From assembly GCA_013339765.2 (NCBI GenBank), contig CM023448.1, positions 191,251,909 through 191,315,908 of the forward strand: DNA of 64,000 nucleotides. Reading direction: 5' to 3'. Shown in pieces: positions 34,729 to 46,570 of this stretch. Numbering within the stretch: position 1 is the stretch's first letter; every line of letters begins with the position of its first letter. This DNA comes from Haemaphysalis longicornis (lineage: Eukaryota > Arthropoda > Arachnida > Ixodida > Ixodidae). The notes beneath the pieces are model-generated. The model searched no databases. It was not told where the DNA came from and saw only the letters and a program-made list of their open reading frames with translations. The position numbers were made by a program, and so were the translations under genes.

Positions 34729-37700
34729 TATTAATAATTTGTTGCGTGTAGCGTGCCGCCGCCGTCATCATTGGTCAGTTCGCATCACGCGACATTTTTT
34801 TTCACTGCGATGGTTCATGGGCACCGCCTTTTTGTTTTTTAAGCGCTTTCTGTTTGTCAACTGTCGTCGGCTTGTCGTCCTACTCTGCGGCTGCGCGTGA
34901 CTGACGTCGTTCCGAAAGCAGTATAAGATAACGCGCTTCACAGCATTTCACCAGCAGAAGGGTGTCCGAAGATGCCGTGTTGCTGCGTCTTCGGCAGTGT
35001 TGTATACAAATGACCACGTCAAAGTTATCGGCGAGGCCGCAGAAGTCATAATCTGGCAACACTGATAAGCACCAAAATGGCCGCCGTTGCTCCCTTTCGT
35101 GCCTCAGTGACGGCACTCTGTGCCTTATATAGTCACGCTCGCGTAGCGTCTTGCTGCCGCCCTGGAGCCACTATATTTTCGGGCAGTGGGATACCATCAG
35201 AAAAAAAGAAACAGACCTGCGGCGCCTTTACCCTGGTTAGAGGATTGCTTCATAATCTCACTTAACGGATTCAGAATCTCAATTACCCCGAACACTTTGG
35301 AAGACGCGCCGCACGCAGCCGACCGATAGGCAGGCTATAGGAAGGCAGAACAAAAGGGCACGCAGCTCATGTGTTAATGGCTTTTTAGCTCAAAATCATT
35401 AAATGGCCCACTGAGAGAAAAATCCGGCGTCAGTGTCAGCGTCGGTAACAGCAATGACAGCGAAACTCCCATTCGTTGCCATAGAGCATGCATCCGATAT
35501 AAAACACAACGAAAAGGAGCGTGCCCATAGGCTGCGACGCAGAGCATGCATCAGAATTAAAACACAACACATGGCCATGACGTGGCACCCAAAAAGGTAG
35601 CATGCTTTAGCTCGCAGTCTCAGTTACCTGCTGTGGAAGTCCCGGCAGCACGGATAAGTGAATTTGCAACAAGGTAGCTGCAGTGAGTCCGACGTCGAAA
35701 TTGCAAGTTAATTGGCGTCGATATCAGCAGAAGACTCGTCGACGAGAAATCCATACAAAATAATCGTTTTTGCGTTATATTTTTGTTGGATGACGTAATT
35801 TGTGACATGCAGTTCCAACGAGGGAGATCGCGAGCTTTCCTGACGCCTTTTGCGGACGCCAGTTGGGCAAGCGGTTTTGCCAATCTAGCCAATAAACGCT
35901 TTCTCGTCAAAACATACGCTGATATAACACAAATAAGCTCAAGTTCAGATACGAGGGCTCAAATGCTCGCTGTTGCTCACATCACCTTACGTCCGTCGCA
36001 CCTCTCAACGCAAAACAAGTTTGAAGATCCCGACCGAGAGCAGGCCAAACAGCTTCGTCATTCTGTTGCGGGTTTTATTGTTTTCTTTCTTCTTTTTTTA
36101 CACCTCTTACAGCCGGAAATGCGCTTTCGTCATGTGCATATGAGGCCAGAGGCAACAGTCGACGGCCACAAGCCCAGAACCTGTCTTCAGAAAAATCGGT
36201 TCGAGAGCAACTTAGACAAGCGCTTCTAAAATGACCCGATTTTAGTGCGTAATTGCGAAACCTGGTCACAGTGGCCGAAAGTGTGCCTCTGTTGGGAGGA
36301 GTAAGGCTGGCAACCTTCCTCTTGAGCTTTAAATTTCGTACAACGTTAAAAAATCCACGGAATTTCAAGTTGTCCTTACGTTAGGATACGGTGCGCTGAA
36401 AACAAATGATCTGGGTCTGTTTGCCACAAAGCCCCTAAACGGCCAACCTTTGCTTCCGAGGAGGCAAGTTTGTCAAATAACCGTGCCACTCAGATGATAT
36501 GGAGCAAAATGGTGTGTGCGCTGTGGCACCAGGCAATGCAAAATGTCGCGCTTGCATTGTGGCACTGCGCAAACCACATTTAAAACACAAATCATACGAT
36601 GGATCTGTCGTTGGGCCCATACGTTGCGCGCGTGATCGCAATGGTTGATCGTTCTGGTGCGTACTGCTAACGTGAATCCATTGTTCTTTTTCAAGAGTGA
36701 TCAGAGAGAAAGGTCGCCATACTGCCAATACATCAAGCTTAGGGTTGCCTCCTGTCCGGTTTTGGACCGCCCCCCCCCCCCCCCCCCCGAATAACCTTTT
36801 TTTTTTTTTTTGCGTGGAAAGGTGGAAGCTCCAAAGTTGAATGGCGACGGGTAACCAGCAAAGGTGCTCGACCCTCCACATCGTAAGGCTTTAGGGAAAG
36901 CGAAAGACCTGCACCTGTAACCCCCAAAAAAGCTAGGGGGCGAGAACTCAATTTTAAGACAGTCGTAGTTCGAAGGCTACAGTGTTGCAAAGTCATGGTT
37001 GACCTCCAGAGGGATGATTTGTGTTCTATTACAGGCTTTGTACTCTGTAAACTTTGTACTCTCATCGAAGTGGTCGTGAGCGTACCGGGACCAGTTTTCA
37101 CGGTCGCTAAAAATTGCCGTAAAGATGTCGGAACAGGCGGCTAACCGGAATCTGTCCTCATTACAAACGAGCGAGCAATCAAACAAGCTAAACAACATGC
37201 GAGCCGCATCATGGTCATGCGATGACACACGAGCGAGCCTTTTAACTTGACAAGGCCTTTTATGGTAGGGTTGCATCAAACCCCGTACTCCGATCTCGTA
37301 CTTGCGATGTCTGAAAACAGAAGCTTACGCTGAAGGACGCCGCTGTTTCTCTTTACTAAGCTTGCCGTAAATACCCTTTTTTTTAGCTCGTTCATGTTAG
37401 TACACTTAACAATTTGGCAGGGTCGTTGGCATTATCTAGGGGGTGGGGAAAGGCACGGTCGTAGGCTTGAAAGGCAGCTCTGATACATCTTGTTTTTGTT
37501 CTGAGTGCTTGAGGGGACGCTGGGTCTTTCTGAACTTATCGAAAATGAAGGAATCCGTGCGCTTTGTGTCCAATGAACTATAAGGCACGGTTATCACGCT
37601 TCACGCGCTGTTTTAATGCATAAGGCGACTTGCTACGGGTCTAAAAGTCTCGTCTGCCTTAAGCCGCCCAGCCAGGCACGCCTCGATGGCATTAAAACAC

Positions 37701-39404
37701 ACAGTCTACTTCACAGTGGCACAGTGGTATGTGAGCACAAAATTTAGTCCTCAGTCGGTTTAAGCAAAGACAAGTCGCCGCACCACTACGCCCTCGATGT
37801 CCGCGAGTGCTTAAGGACTGTGTAAAGGTGCGACACATCATGAGGTGCGGATCTGGGAAAGCTGTGAAGATCCTTATGGGCCATCGTGTGAATACTGCAC
37901 TCACGCTCGCAGCTCTGGACTGAGCCTCAGCTTGGAGAATTAACCAGTTCACTCCTAAACCCGTACACTGCGGTAAACGCTGGCGCGTGAACGTGACGTA
38001 GCTTCGCATAGCGCACTCGCCGCCACCTTCTCAAATTTCTCTCGCTGCGCTTGCTTTCTCGTCGACGCACTTCAGCTGAGATAAAGCAGGCGTAAAGACA
38101 GAAAAAAAAAAAAGGAAGGGAGGCACAAAAAAAGAAATGCGACGAGTTTCGCCTCTTCCCCGAGAGGGCGCAACATCCGGTCGACAGCGTCCGCCTGCGA
38201 ACGGCGAGCCGGCCGGCCGGCGAGCTCCGAACCGCGGCTGCAGCGCTACGTGCTGGATTTCTTTCTGCCGGAACTTGCTCCACGCTGCGCAAAGCGAAAC
38301 GCACCCTCCGGCGTGTGGAGAAGCAGTGTTTTTCGGTTGTGGTCACAGTCCTCCACTGTGGGAGAGAAGTTTTGCTCACCGTAATCGAGGCGACACACCT
38401 CCGTCCTGACCAATCACAATGGGCCAGTGCTTCGGAAAAGAGGCGCCACGCGGCGGTCGTGAGTACCACGAACGCCGGAACCAGTTGGTGTCTGGCCGCG
38501 GCTTTCACCGCGCTCACGCTTCGCTCGCCTCGATGTCACGCGCTAGAATGCATGCCAAGGATTTGACGTGCTTGGATGTCAGAAAAGAAAATGTATACAA
38601 CTGTCGCGAGCCCTCACTGCCAGATTATTCAGCTGAACTGGCTCGATAAGCGAAGCTATGTAGAAACTCTAATTTAATGTTGGGCAATGAATCTTCTTCC
38701 ATTTGGGAATCGGAACCTTCCAAGCGATATGTTTTTCAAGTTGACTATTTTGGGAAGCAAACTGGTATGAGTGATCCCGTAACATGTGTTTCTTTAAAAT
38801 CCTTGCATACATTAACATACATACTTAAACAAAACCGCCATCGCAGAGTGAATTGTGGATTGTGTCTCCATATATAGGTCAAGTTGCCGTTTCGTGTCTC
38901 CGGTTTGCATAGCAAAGGTAAAAGGTACTGGGGCACTGCCTGTTGATCTCTTTATTGTTGGCCGATTCCCAGCGATGTCAGCGGCTGCGGCTGGCACGTG
39001 AATCTATGGCCACCGTAGATCACCGCTGAGCATTCAACAGGCGGCAGCTATTCACCCTGTCAACCGCGCCATGCGCAACCGGTGTCAGTGCCAACCCGGC
39101 TCGAGGCGGGCGCGTTTTCGGTGAAGCTTTTTTCCGTTTGTTGTGGCTTACGTCGGGAGAATACGCGAGCCGCCGCATGAGCTTCTCACGACGTTGATTC
39201 CCCATGAACGTTCACCGCGAACACGGAACTCGCTTTCATCCCACAACTGTCACTGCGGTTCTGTATGAGAGGCGGTCAGGGTTCTGGGGGAAACTTTTCC
39301 TCGACGGCTATAATTTATCAGGGGTGCGGCCTTTTTATATCGAATTTCACCTATGTGCCTCGCATGAAATTTCAAACATGTGTTTTCCACAATTCTCAGG
39401 CTGC
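34729..39404. other. No recognisable gene
   Basis: Includes a short direct repeat at 35487-35560 (GAGCATGCATC plus AAAACACAAC, twice), a C-run beside a T-run at 36770-36812 and a GC-rich, CpG-rich block at 37980-38570. Long ORFs in the last block occur on both strands and look composition-driven. This stretch lies in proposed intron 2 of CAP gene B (30423-50552). Confidence 0.4.
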
Positions 39405-39504
39405 TATGTATGTATGTATGTATGTATGTATGTATGTATGTATGTATGTATGTATGTATGTATGTATGTATGTATGTATGTATGTATGTATGTATGTATG
39501 TATG

Positions 39505-39534
<30 letters not shown>
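39405..39534. repeat. (TATG)n microsatellite
   Basis: About 32 near-perfect TATG units, followed by an AT-rich tail. Unlike the arrays at 18644 and 59911 it lacks the conserved mobile-repeat flanks. Confidence 0.95.
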
Positions 39535-39535
<1 letters not shown>

Positions 39536-40699
39536 TATTATATAATTCAATATAATAGAATATATGACACCCGTGTATATAGCGCTAACTCGGCCACATA
39601 AACACGCTATTATTTACTTTCCACACCTTATTAATTAGTGGTGGGTACCGAAGCTCTTAGATTAGCGTCGCACTTACAAAGTACGTGTGGTTTTGTTTCC
39701 CGACGAGTCGTGCCAATGCATTGACGCTCCCTTGAGGCACCTTACGATGAGGCAGACTTCAACAAAATATACTGCGAGTGCGGAACAAAGGCCCACGAGC
39801 CGCCGGCAGACATCACACGTCCGATAGCTCGCTATCTCGGACAGCCTCGTCGTACTGCCCTGTTTACATCGCGGCAGTAAGAAATTGGCGGGCGATACGG
39901 GGAAAGCAAAAGAAGAAATCGCATCGTAAGTCGAAAGCGGGGCGAAGAAAAGGCGTACTTCAGTGCTACAATAAAGGGGCGCGGCGACCTTTGCGCCCTT
40001 CCGCAGTAACCGCGAGCGGATTTCCTGCGCGCGTGCAAACAAACACGAGCCCAGCGCCTGCGTGCCGCCGCTCCTCAGCGGTGGCCCCGCGAGTGGCTCC
40101 CGTGCTCGACGGGCCGTTTGTGGAGCCGCTTGTCAGATCGTCTGCGAGTCGTGACCCTTCGAGAAAGGGATGCCGGCGAAACGTAATTAGCGGGCTGGGC
40201 GGCAGAAAGAAGAAGCGCCGAAGAGAACAGGACAGACGGAAAGCTTTGGAATTCACAAGGCGAAGCAGCGCTATTTTCTTCGTTGTTTTTAGGATAATAA
40301 ACGCGTTCTTCCGGGAACAGGATCACGGGTAATGGGCGCAAGAAACACGAATGGGCATCCAAACAAAAGCGAAACTGATTTCATTTTAAGCGCGAATCCA
40401 GGCTTTGCTCATGATGTCCAGGTCCTTTAGTCAACCCCAGTGATTACGCGATAGTTACGAGCAGAACTATGCTGATTCTCATAAATAGGAAAAAAAAAAA
40501 AACTCAACCAGCAGTAAAAAAAAAAAAAAACCAGAGTGAAGGAGTTCAGGTTGCTTCCTTCAGAACAAATTCGCAGTCGTAAGCGAGGATGAGCATAGCG
40601 CAGACGATCTGAATAATAATTTATGACACTCTACGATTCAGCAGTAATTTGTAGGAGCAGGAGAACCGCGAAAAGAATTTGGTAAACCATCTTAGAAAA

Positions 40700-42360
40700 C
40701 ACAGGACCTAATCGAAGAACTTAGAAGTATAGAGGGACCAAGCGTGTAGGATCAAATCGAATTGACGGAGTTGCCAAAATTGATTTAGAAAAGCAGCAGG
40801 ATTTCGGACGTCCGTACATACAACGTGTCAAAAATTGATGTAGCACTAAAACACAGAGAAAAGTTTACAAGCAGTCAACAAGAAATGTCGCTATGGGTAG
40901 GAGTAAAACGTATGCACTTAGAGACGAGAAAGGCAGTGTAACAAACAACATGGATGACATATTGAAATAGCACAAAAATTCTATACGAATTTTTACCCAC
41001 CCGACCATGATTCAGAAAACACTTTGGAACCAACTGTCTCCGTTACACAAGCTCCAAGCATCGCTAAAAATAAGGTGGAAAAGGCCCTGAGATACTCGTT
41101 CACTCTAAAATTACAGGCCCAACAGCACATTCTTTGTTCTGTACAAGTTATTTCACAAAAACGATACTTAATCGAATGAGTGACACGCTCAACTTTCAAC
41201 AACTATGGAAACACGCCGGCTTCAAGGAGGGTTTCTAAACAGTGTATCGCATTCACGCATGCAATCAACCAGGTAATGAAAACACCTGTGGATTGCAATA
41301 AACCTGTGTATGTCGCATTCATAGATTGTGAAAGCATTTTACTCAGTGGCCCCCACCGCGGTAGTGTAAGCATGGAGAGGTCACGGAATAGAGGATACTT
41401 ATACGTTGCTCTGTTCGAAAACACATACGAAGGGTGCACGGATGAATTTTCATTCATAAGATGATTAAAGTTCCCTGTCACAATAGATGTGGGTCATGAA
41501 GACACAATCTCACCTAATTTATTTACAACTTGCCTAGAAGGGGTGTTCAGAAAACGTAATTGGGGGATATCAGTATTACGTATTGATGGAGAATAAGTGA
41601 GCCCTTTGAGATTGGCGGATTACATTGTCATAGCAAGTCAGCTCCACCTGGACTCACGCAAGCCTTCTTCGGGAACACTACTTGAAAAGGTTAGCTCTGG
41701 TGTTAAAAAATAAACGCAGAGAGATCAAAAGTAGTGCTAAACAAACATGCAAAGAAGCGGCATTTCAAGGCATACGCGATGCATTACTAAATCAATGTAG
41801 ATGAATATAGCTGTCCCGGGCAGATACGTAGCGCTGATCCAAATCAGCCAGAAAGAAATAAGGCGCAGGAATTATACCGACTGGGCTACGTTCAGTAAGT
41901 ACCTGGAAGTATCCTGCAGTAAGCTACCTCTGTCGCTAAACGAATGGTTAACAACTAGCGTGTGCTTGCGGTAATAACATGGGGCAGAAACTTCGGGTCT
42001 CCTAAGCACCTTGAAAGAAAACTTTGGTCCCCTCAACAAGCCATGGAAATAAATGCTGGAGTAATTCTTAGATATAACAATACAGCAGCGTGGATTAGGG
42101 AACAAATTAAGGTGGAAGATATTATATGTAATGTAATGTAATGTAATGTAATGTAATGTAATGTAATGTAATGCAATGTGGATCATGTTATCCGGATGTG
42201 GTATGCGAATGGAGATGACCATCCAATAAACGGAGTGGCTAAGAAGAGAAGGCCAATGAAATAGGGGAAGACCAAGAGCTCGGATGGAGGGATTAACTAA
42301 AAAAAGATTACTGAGCAAAGAATGGACTCGCGAAACTCGCGATAAGTGCGGCTGGACATC
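40700..42360 (+). pseudogene. RTE-like LINE reverse transcriptase relic 1
   Basis: With frequent frameshifts the order of blocks is preserved. About 40910 reads KTYALRDEKGSVTNN. About 41180 reads SDTLNFQQLWKHAGFKEGF. About 41300 reads CNKPVYVAFIDCES, corresponding to the first catalytic Asp region. About 41380 reads GIEDTY. Near 41610 reads LRLADYIVIAS, where the F-A-D-D block has become L-A-D-Y. About 41990 reads ITWGRNFGSPKHLERKL, and after an (ATGTA)n array (42125-42174) comes HVIRMW near 42185. The loss of the second catalytic Asp and many stops show that it is dead. Confidence 0.7.
42125..42174. repeat. (TAATG)n microsatellite inside RTE relic
   Basis: About ten pentanucleotide units, ending in a TAATGCAATG variant. 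It interrupts the C-terminal part of the RTE-like relic. Confidence 0.9.
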
Positions 42361-42660
42361 TTTGAGTAGGGGCGTCGTCACCACTGTGAGGCGCCGTCCG
42401 AGTCGTCGTCTTCCATATACAAGGGAGTGGTAGGGGCGGGGCTGTGCCGTCCGGTGTTTCTTTACCATATCGCTGCAGCCATTTGTGCCGGACATCCGCG
42501 ACGCGCCACAAAAAGAAGCGAGTAATGACTTTCTCACTTTGCGTTATGAGACACGGAACGCAGTGAAAAGTGTTGGTTGTATAAGTGTACCGTAAAGAGG
42601 CGCACCTACACCACTGCGCTGGACGTTGAGGGAATGATTTCACCGAATTTTCCAATTGGA

Positions 42661-44929
42661 GTATTCGCCATACACCGATAGAAATCCGGGATGGATACGC
42701 GCTGCGGACCTACAATTATCGCACTTCGAAAAGTAAAGCGCTCATATGCAAGGGCTTTCTAACCAACGTCGTTTTATTTGCATTCGAATGGAATACATTC
42801 AGGTGTCTTTGTGAACTGGGCACCATTTAAATGGTGGTTTTGCGGGTCTTTGAGGGCTGCTAAATCACTCGAAACGTTGCTAGATAATAACGCGTTTTTA
42901 AGCTACAGTCCGCGATCCATTCCACGCCAGTGTTGCACAAAAAGAAAATCTTGCGGTTAAGATGGTTTTCATGCCGCGAAGTAGTTATATTCACTTTCTT
43001 CTGCATGGAGGACAGGGTCATTGATATTTTAAAAACACAGTTGCTGAGTTAATTTTGCTACGTTTGTCACAGCATGTCATCAGCAGTGTCTGACTTTTGG
43101 GGCAAGAAATTTCAATGTAGATATCATAACTCGTTATTTTGGCGGCTGAGCTAGGTGTGTCTGTATTCAATTTCGTGTTGAAAATGAAGCGGTTGCTCCC
43201 GGATTCAGTGCTTCGGCCGGGTTTGCTCTTCCGGGAAAGCGTAACGGGTCAGCGACAGCGGCAGGAGTGGTGGCGACGTACTATCGACCCCGTCTAGAGC
43301 GTCCCGTACTCAGCTGGGTCAACGGCCTGCCCTTTGAATGAGCCGACAGCTCGAGGTCGGCGGGACGAAGGTCCCAAATAAAAGAAGAAGAAGTGAGAGG
43401 ACACATAATATCGTAACGAGTAGCTGACCCCGCTTGCTCAGGGAACTTACATTTTTTATAAATCCCCTCTTCTAGTATAAATGATAAAGACACGAAATTA
43501 CAGTCATCATCAATGGACGTATACGAATAACTTCTAAATGGGCTGAAACTATTTTTATAGTATCTGCTCTGCTTTTCGTATTGAGGTTGTACGAAAAGCA
43601 TGGCAGTGCATAGAGGTTTATTGCTTCCGCTTTGCATGATTGTCTAAGTGGAAATACAGAAGTAGGAGTGTACGTTTTTCATTAACACGCATGTGTAGCA
43701 GTCGACGGGTCTCGGAGAGCTTTATACAGATACATAACGTCATAATGGGATATATGTGGCCGTGAGCGCGGTTCGCTGGAAACATTTCGCTATGCACGGT
43801 TTCCACATTTTATAAGCAGTGATTTGCTTGATAACAAATAATAAAAATCTTAAAGAAAATCTTGCAATTATGCGTAGCCCGTATTTGTTCAGATAGCGTT
43901 ATCGATTCGCTACACCCTGGCGCGCCTGATGCGCCTGTGAGCAAGTGCTAATTGCTCTGTCTGTGTGCTTGTCTGTCTGTCTGCGAGCGCGTGCGTGCGC
44001 GCGCGCGCGTGCTCGTTTTGTCATTTTTTTCCGCCCCACACGTCGTTACTTTCAACGTCCATCTACTCCTTAATAAGAAAGCCAGTAATTTTTTTTTATG
44101 ATCCCACACTTCCGCCGCTCCTTCCCCTTCATTCCACACCAACAGATACCTTAAATGCTAGCCTCGGTGAGTTTGTTCAACGTCTTTCAAAGCTCGTTGC
44201 GCTGGACACTTATCAGGGCTGCTCAACAGCGTCAAAGCATACACTGGTCGCACACAAAAAAAGCACATAGAACACAGAAAACAGAACACAGAAAAAAGCA
44301 ATGGACATTTTATTTCGCGATTTTCTTTCAGTATAGTAGAGGAGAACTTCAACGTTAATCTACGTTTGAATACCAGGGCACAACCGTTAACAAAAGAACG
44401 ATCTGAGAGCCAACTGAACAGTGCAACCCTGATAACGACAGAGCTTCTTTTCCTTAGACAAGCGCGATATGGATAGAATCAGCAACTAAGGTTAAACGGG
44501 AATCATCAAGACATTAGCGCGCAATAAAGGTCCTCTTAATGATCAAGACCGGTAGCAATTCTAGCATAAAAGTAAACACAAACTCCGCAATTTCAATTTG
44601 ACCAATTGTGTTTATTTTCTATTCATGTAATTCTTCCTTTCCTGTCCGCGCCATGCTTGCACAGCTTACGTCTCACCGACATATGGAGACAAGTCTGCAC
44701 TCCTGAGGTCGTCGAGCCCTGAGGGCTGATTTTTCAACCGCATCGCCCGGGCAGTCATGGCCGGCTAACGCCCAGTCACGGTTCAGCGCGTCACGCGTCT
44801 GCCGATGTCAATATCTCCCTCTCTCAGAGGCGCTGACTTTAGAATTGGCCCTGAATGACCCCCATCTACGTGAAGCGTGGTGTTGGTTGTCTTTTAAAAC
44901 GGAGGGTTGCGTGTACGGTGATGTACGAC
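42661..44929. other. No recognisable gene; possible LINE tail
   Basis: The segment 43265-43395 (GTCCCAAATAAAAGAAGAAGAAG at its end) looks like a LINE 3' end with an AATAAA and a GAA tail, at low certainty. A GTCT/GCGC simple-repeat stretch is at 43958-44010. No domain-bearing ORF is seen. Confidence 0.3.
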
Positions 44930-45289
44930 GTCGCATTTTCAGTTGTTTTAGTTGGCCTTGTCGTTGGGCTGATGAACGCGTTCTCTATCGCCATCGTGCC
45001 TAGAAGCACTGCGAAAGCCATCGTTATGCCAATCCATGCGGAACTGAACTGCCTAATTTGCTCGCAGCAGCAGATACCTTTTATAGCCTCTGCTTTGCCT
45101 TCGTTGCGATTTGCTTGAAATAGAGTATCAAATGCTCGTATTGCTTCAACTGGAAGAAAGTCGGCCAATAGCAGCGTAATGTACTTGTTTGTGTGACCTG
45201 TCACAGAAGCAAACCAGAATGCATGGAATCGGAAAAACGCGGGAAAGAAAAAATTACGGGAGTTTGCTCAGAACTTTCAAAAAATATTA

Positions 45290-46415
45290 ATACGAAAGCC
45301 TGGTTGGACCTTCTGTTGATCTGCTGTCGGGCTTTCTGTTGAGCTTAGCGGCCGCGCCCGTCACCACCTAACCAGCGCAGTGGACTACCCTTCGAAGCTC
45401 GTTCCGCTCGCTCGCCATCGCAAGCAGCCTACGCCCCCGTCGGTATCTTCAAGGCGGCTCGTACTGCACGTGCAGCGGCGGCCTATCCAGCTTTGTCGCT
45501 GCTGTTTTCCTCTCCAGCCCTTTAGCTCACCTTCAAACCTCCCCCGCGCGCGATCCTCGGCTGGCGCCTCGCGCTCAGATGTTCTGTGCGATTCTGTGTA
45601 CCTCGCATCATTTTTTTGAAGACGATAGTCTTTCTTGAGATACTAAAACCCAGAACTTTTGGTCTGTGTGTCTGTCTGTTTGCCTGTCTGTCTGTGACTC
45701 GATTCAGCCACCCGGCCAAAGTGAAACTGAAACTGCGCAATAGCCTATAATACTCAAAGCAAAATCTAAACGTCGAAGTCCAGTTTATCAGTTCATACTT
45801 GTCAACATTGTTGAACAAGACCAAGACATTACGCAAACATAAGGCAGAAAATCAATACACAAGGGATATTTACAGGGCTCCTTTATAAAAAAATGCATAG
45901 ATGCTTGACTTTAGCGAAATGAAATACTACATCTACTGCAGAAAAAAAAAATCACACTGTCGCCGGCTGACGCCCGCGCCACCATAGCGTCTGACGGCAT
46001 TTTAAGAATACAAGCGGCAACAGTTACGAAAGGTTCCACTAGATAGGTTCCAGGTTCTGCTTGGAACGCACGTGGACAGTGCGGTTCTATAAACGTTGAA
46101 GCAGGGCGCCTCGATTCACGCGCGGCTCCGCCGTACGCCTGCGCTGTCATCGATGCACCCAGCCTGGAGCAGTGGAACGCGGTAAATTTAAATTCACTTG
46201 AGCAAACATTTAGCGTGTTTATCTTGGGAGGAGCGCGACGAAAGAGGGACAGCATGAGAGGTGTGCGTAAAAGCAAAGGGAGGCATTTACTTGGCAAATG
46301 TCGACAAAGACTATCGTCTTTGGTCGACATTTGCGACTAAAGGAGCAGATACGCGGCCAATTTTTTTACCTCCCGCGTTCCATGTAACATAAAGATCTAA
46401 GGCTTTCGCATGAAA
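45290..46415. mobile_element. MULE-like element with nested repeat, inserted into a family A repeat
   Basis: The ends are ATACGAAAGCCT (about 45293) and the complement of CATGCGAAAGCC (about 46409). The sequence AAAAAATATT occurs on both flanks (45281-45290 and 46414-46423), compatible with a 9-10-bp target duplication as made by Mutator-like elements. The compact relative at 10130-10475 lacks the middle part 45602-46375, which instead matches 59862-60670. That inner piece is therefore a second insertion. Confidence 0.6.
45602..46375. repeat. Inner dispersed repeat with short (CTGT)n, copy 1
   Basis: Aligns along nearly its whole length with 59862-60670: GATAGTCTTTCTTG, TTTTGGTCTGT, GACTCGATTCAGCCACCCGGCCAAAG, ACATTGTTGAA, CAAGACATTACGC, GGCAACAGTTACGAAAGGTTCC, TCTTGGGAGGAGCGCGACG or CCTTGGGAGGAGCGCGACG and GGAGCAGATACGCGGCCA. 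It contains a hairpin at 46297-46340 (GCAAATGTCGAC...GTCGACATTTGC). Confidence 0.8.
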
Positions 46416-46570
46416 AAATATTTTAGCGAATATTTAAGTTATCTGATTTGCGCTGCGCAAGCAGTAATATTTGGCTCGAATATTTCGTGGCTACCATACC
46501 CTTAAAACTGGACGCGTTCTGGGCTGCGTTCCGAAACTGTTCTAGACGTTGCGAAAGGTTTTAAAAAACT

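Larger units (their letters stand above)
44930..46570 (-). repeat. Family A repeat split by a later insertion
   Basis: The sequence 44930-45292 matches the 5' half of the family (complement of GCTTTCGCAGTGCTTC, AACGCGTTC-like block, CTTCAACTGGAAGAAAG). After an interruption, 46415-46570 continues with TTATCTGATTTGCGC, CAGTAATATTTGGC and AAATATTTCGTGGC-like sequence. The order is the same as in the uninterrupted copy 20340-20715. Confidence 0.6.

Noticed and set aside
35783..36229. 148-codon plus-strand ORF
   Set aside because: No recognisable domain, and no splice or promoter context supports it.
37927..38517. 196-codon minus-strand ORF in a GC-rich block
   Set aside because: Overlapping ORFs exist on the other strand, composition is strongly GC/Arg/Ser-biased and I recognise no domain. 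It is more likely a CpG-rich stretch without stops.
39778..40332. 184-codon plus-strand ORF
   Set aside because: The opposite strand is equally open, the peptide is Arg/Lys/Pro-rich without recognisable motif, and no splice or promoter signals support it.
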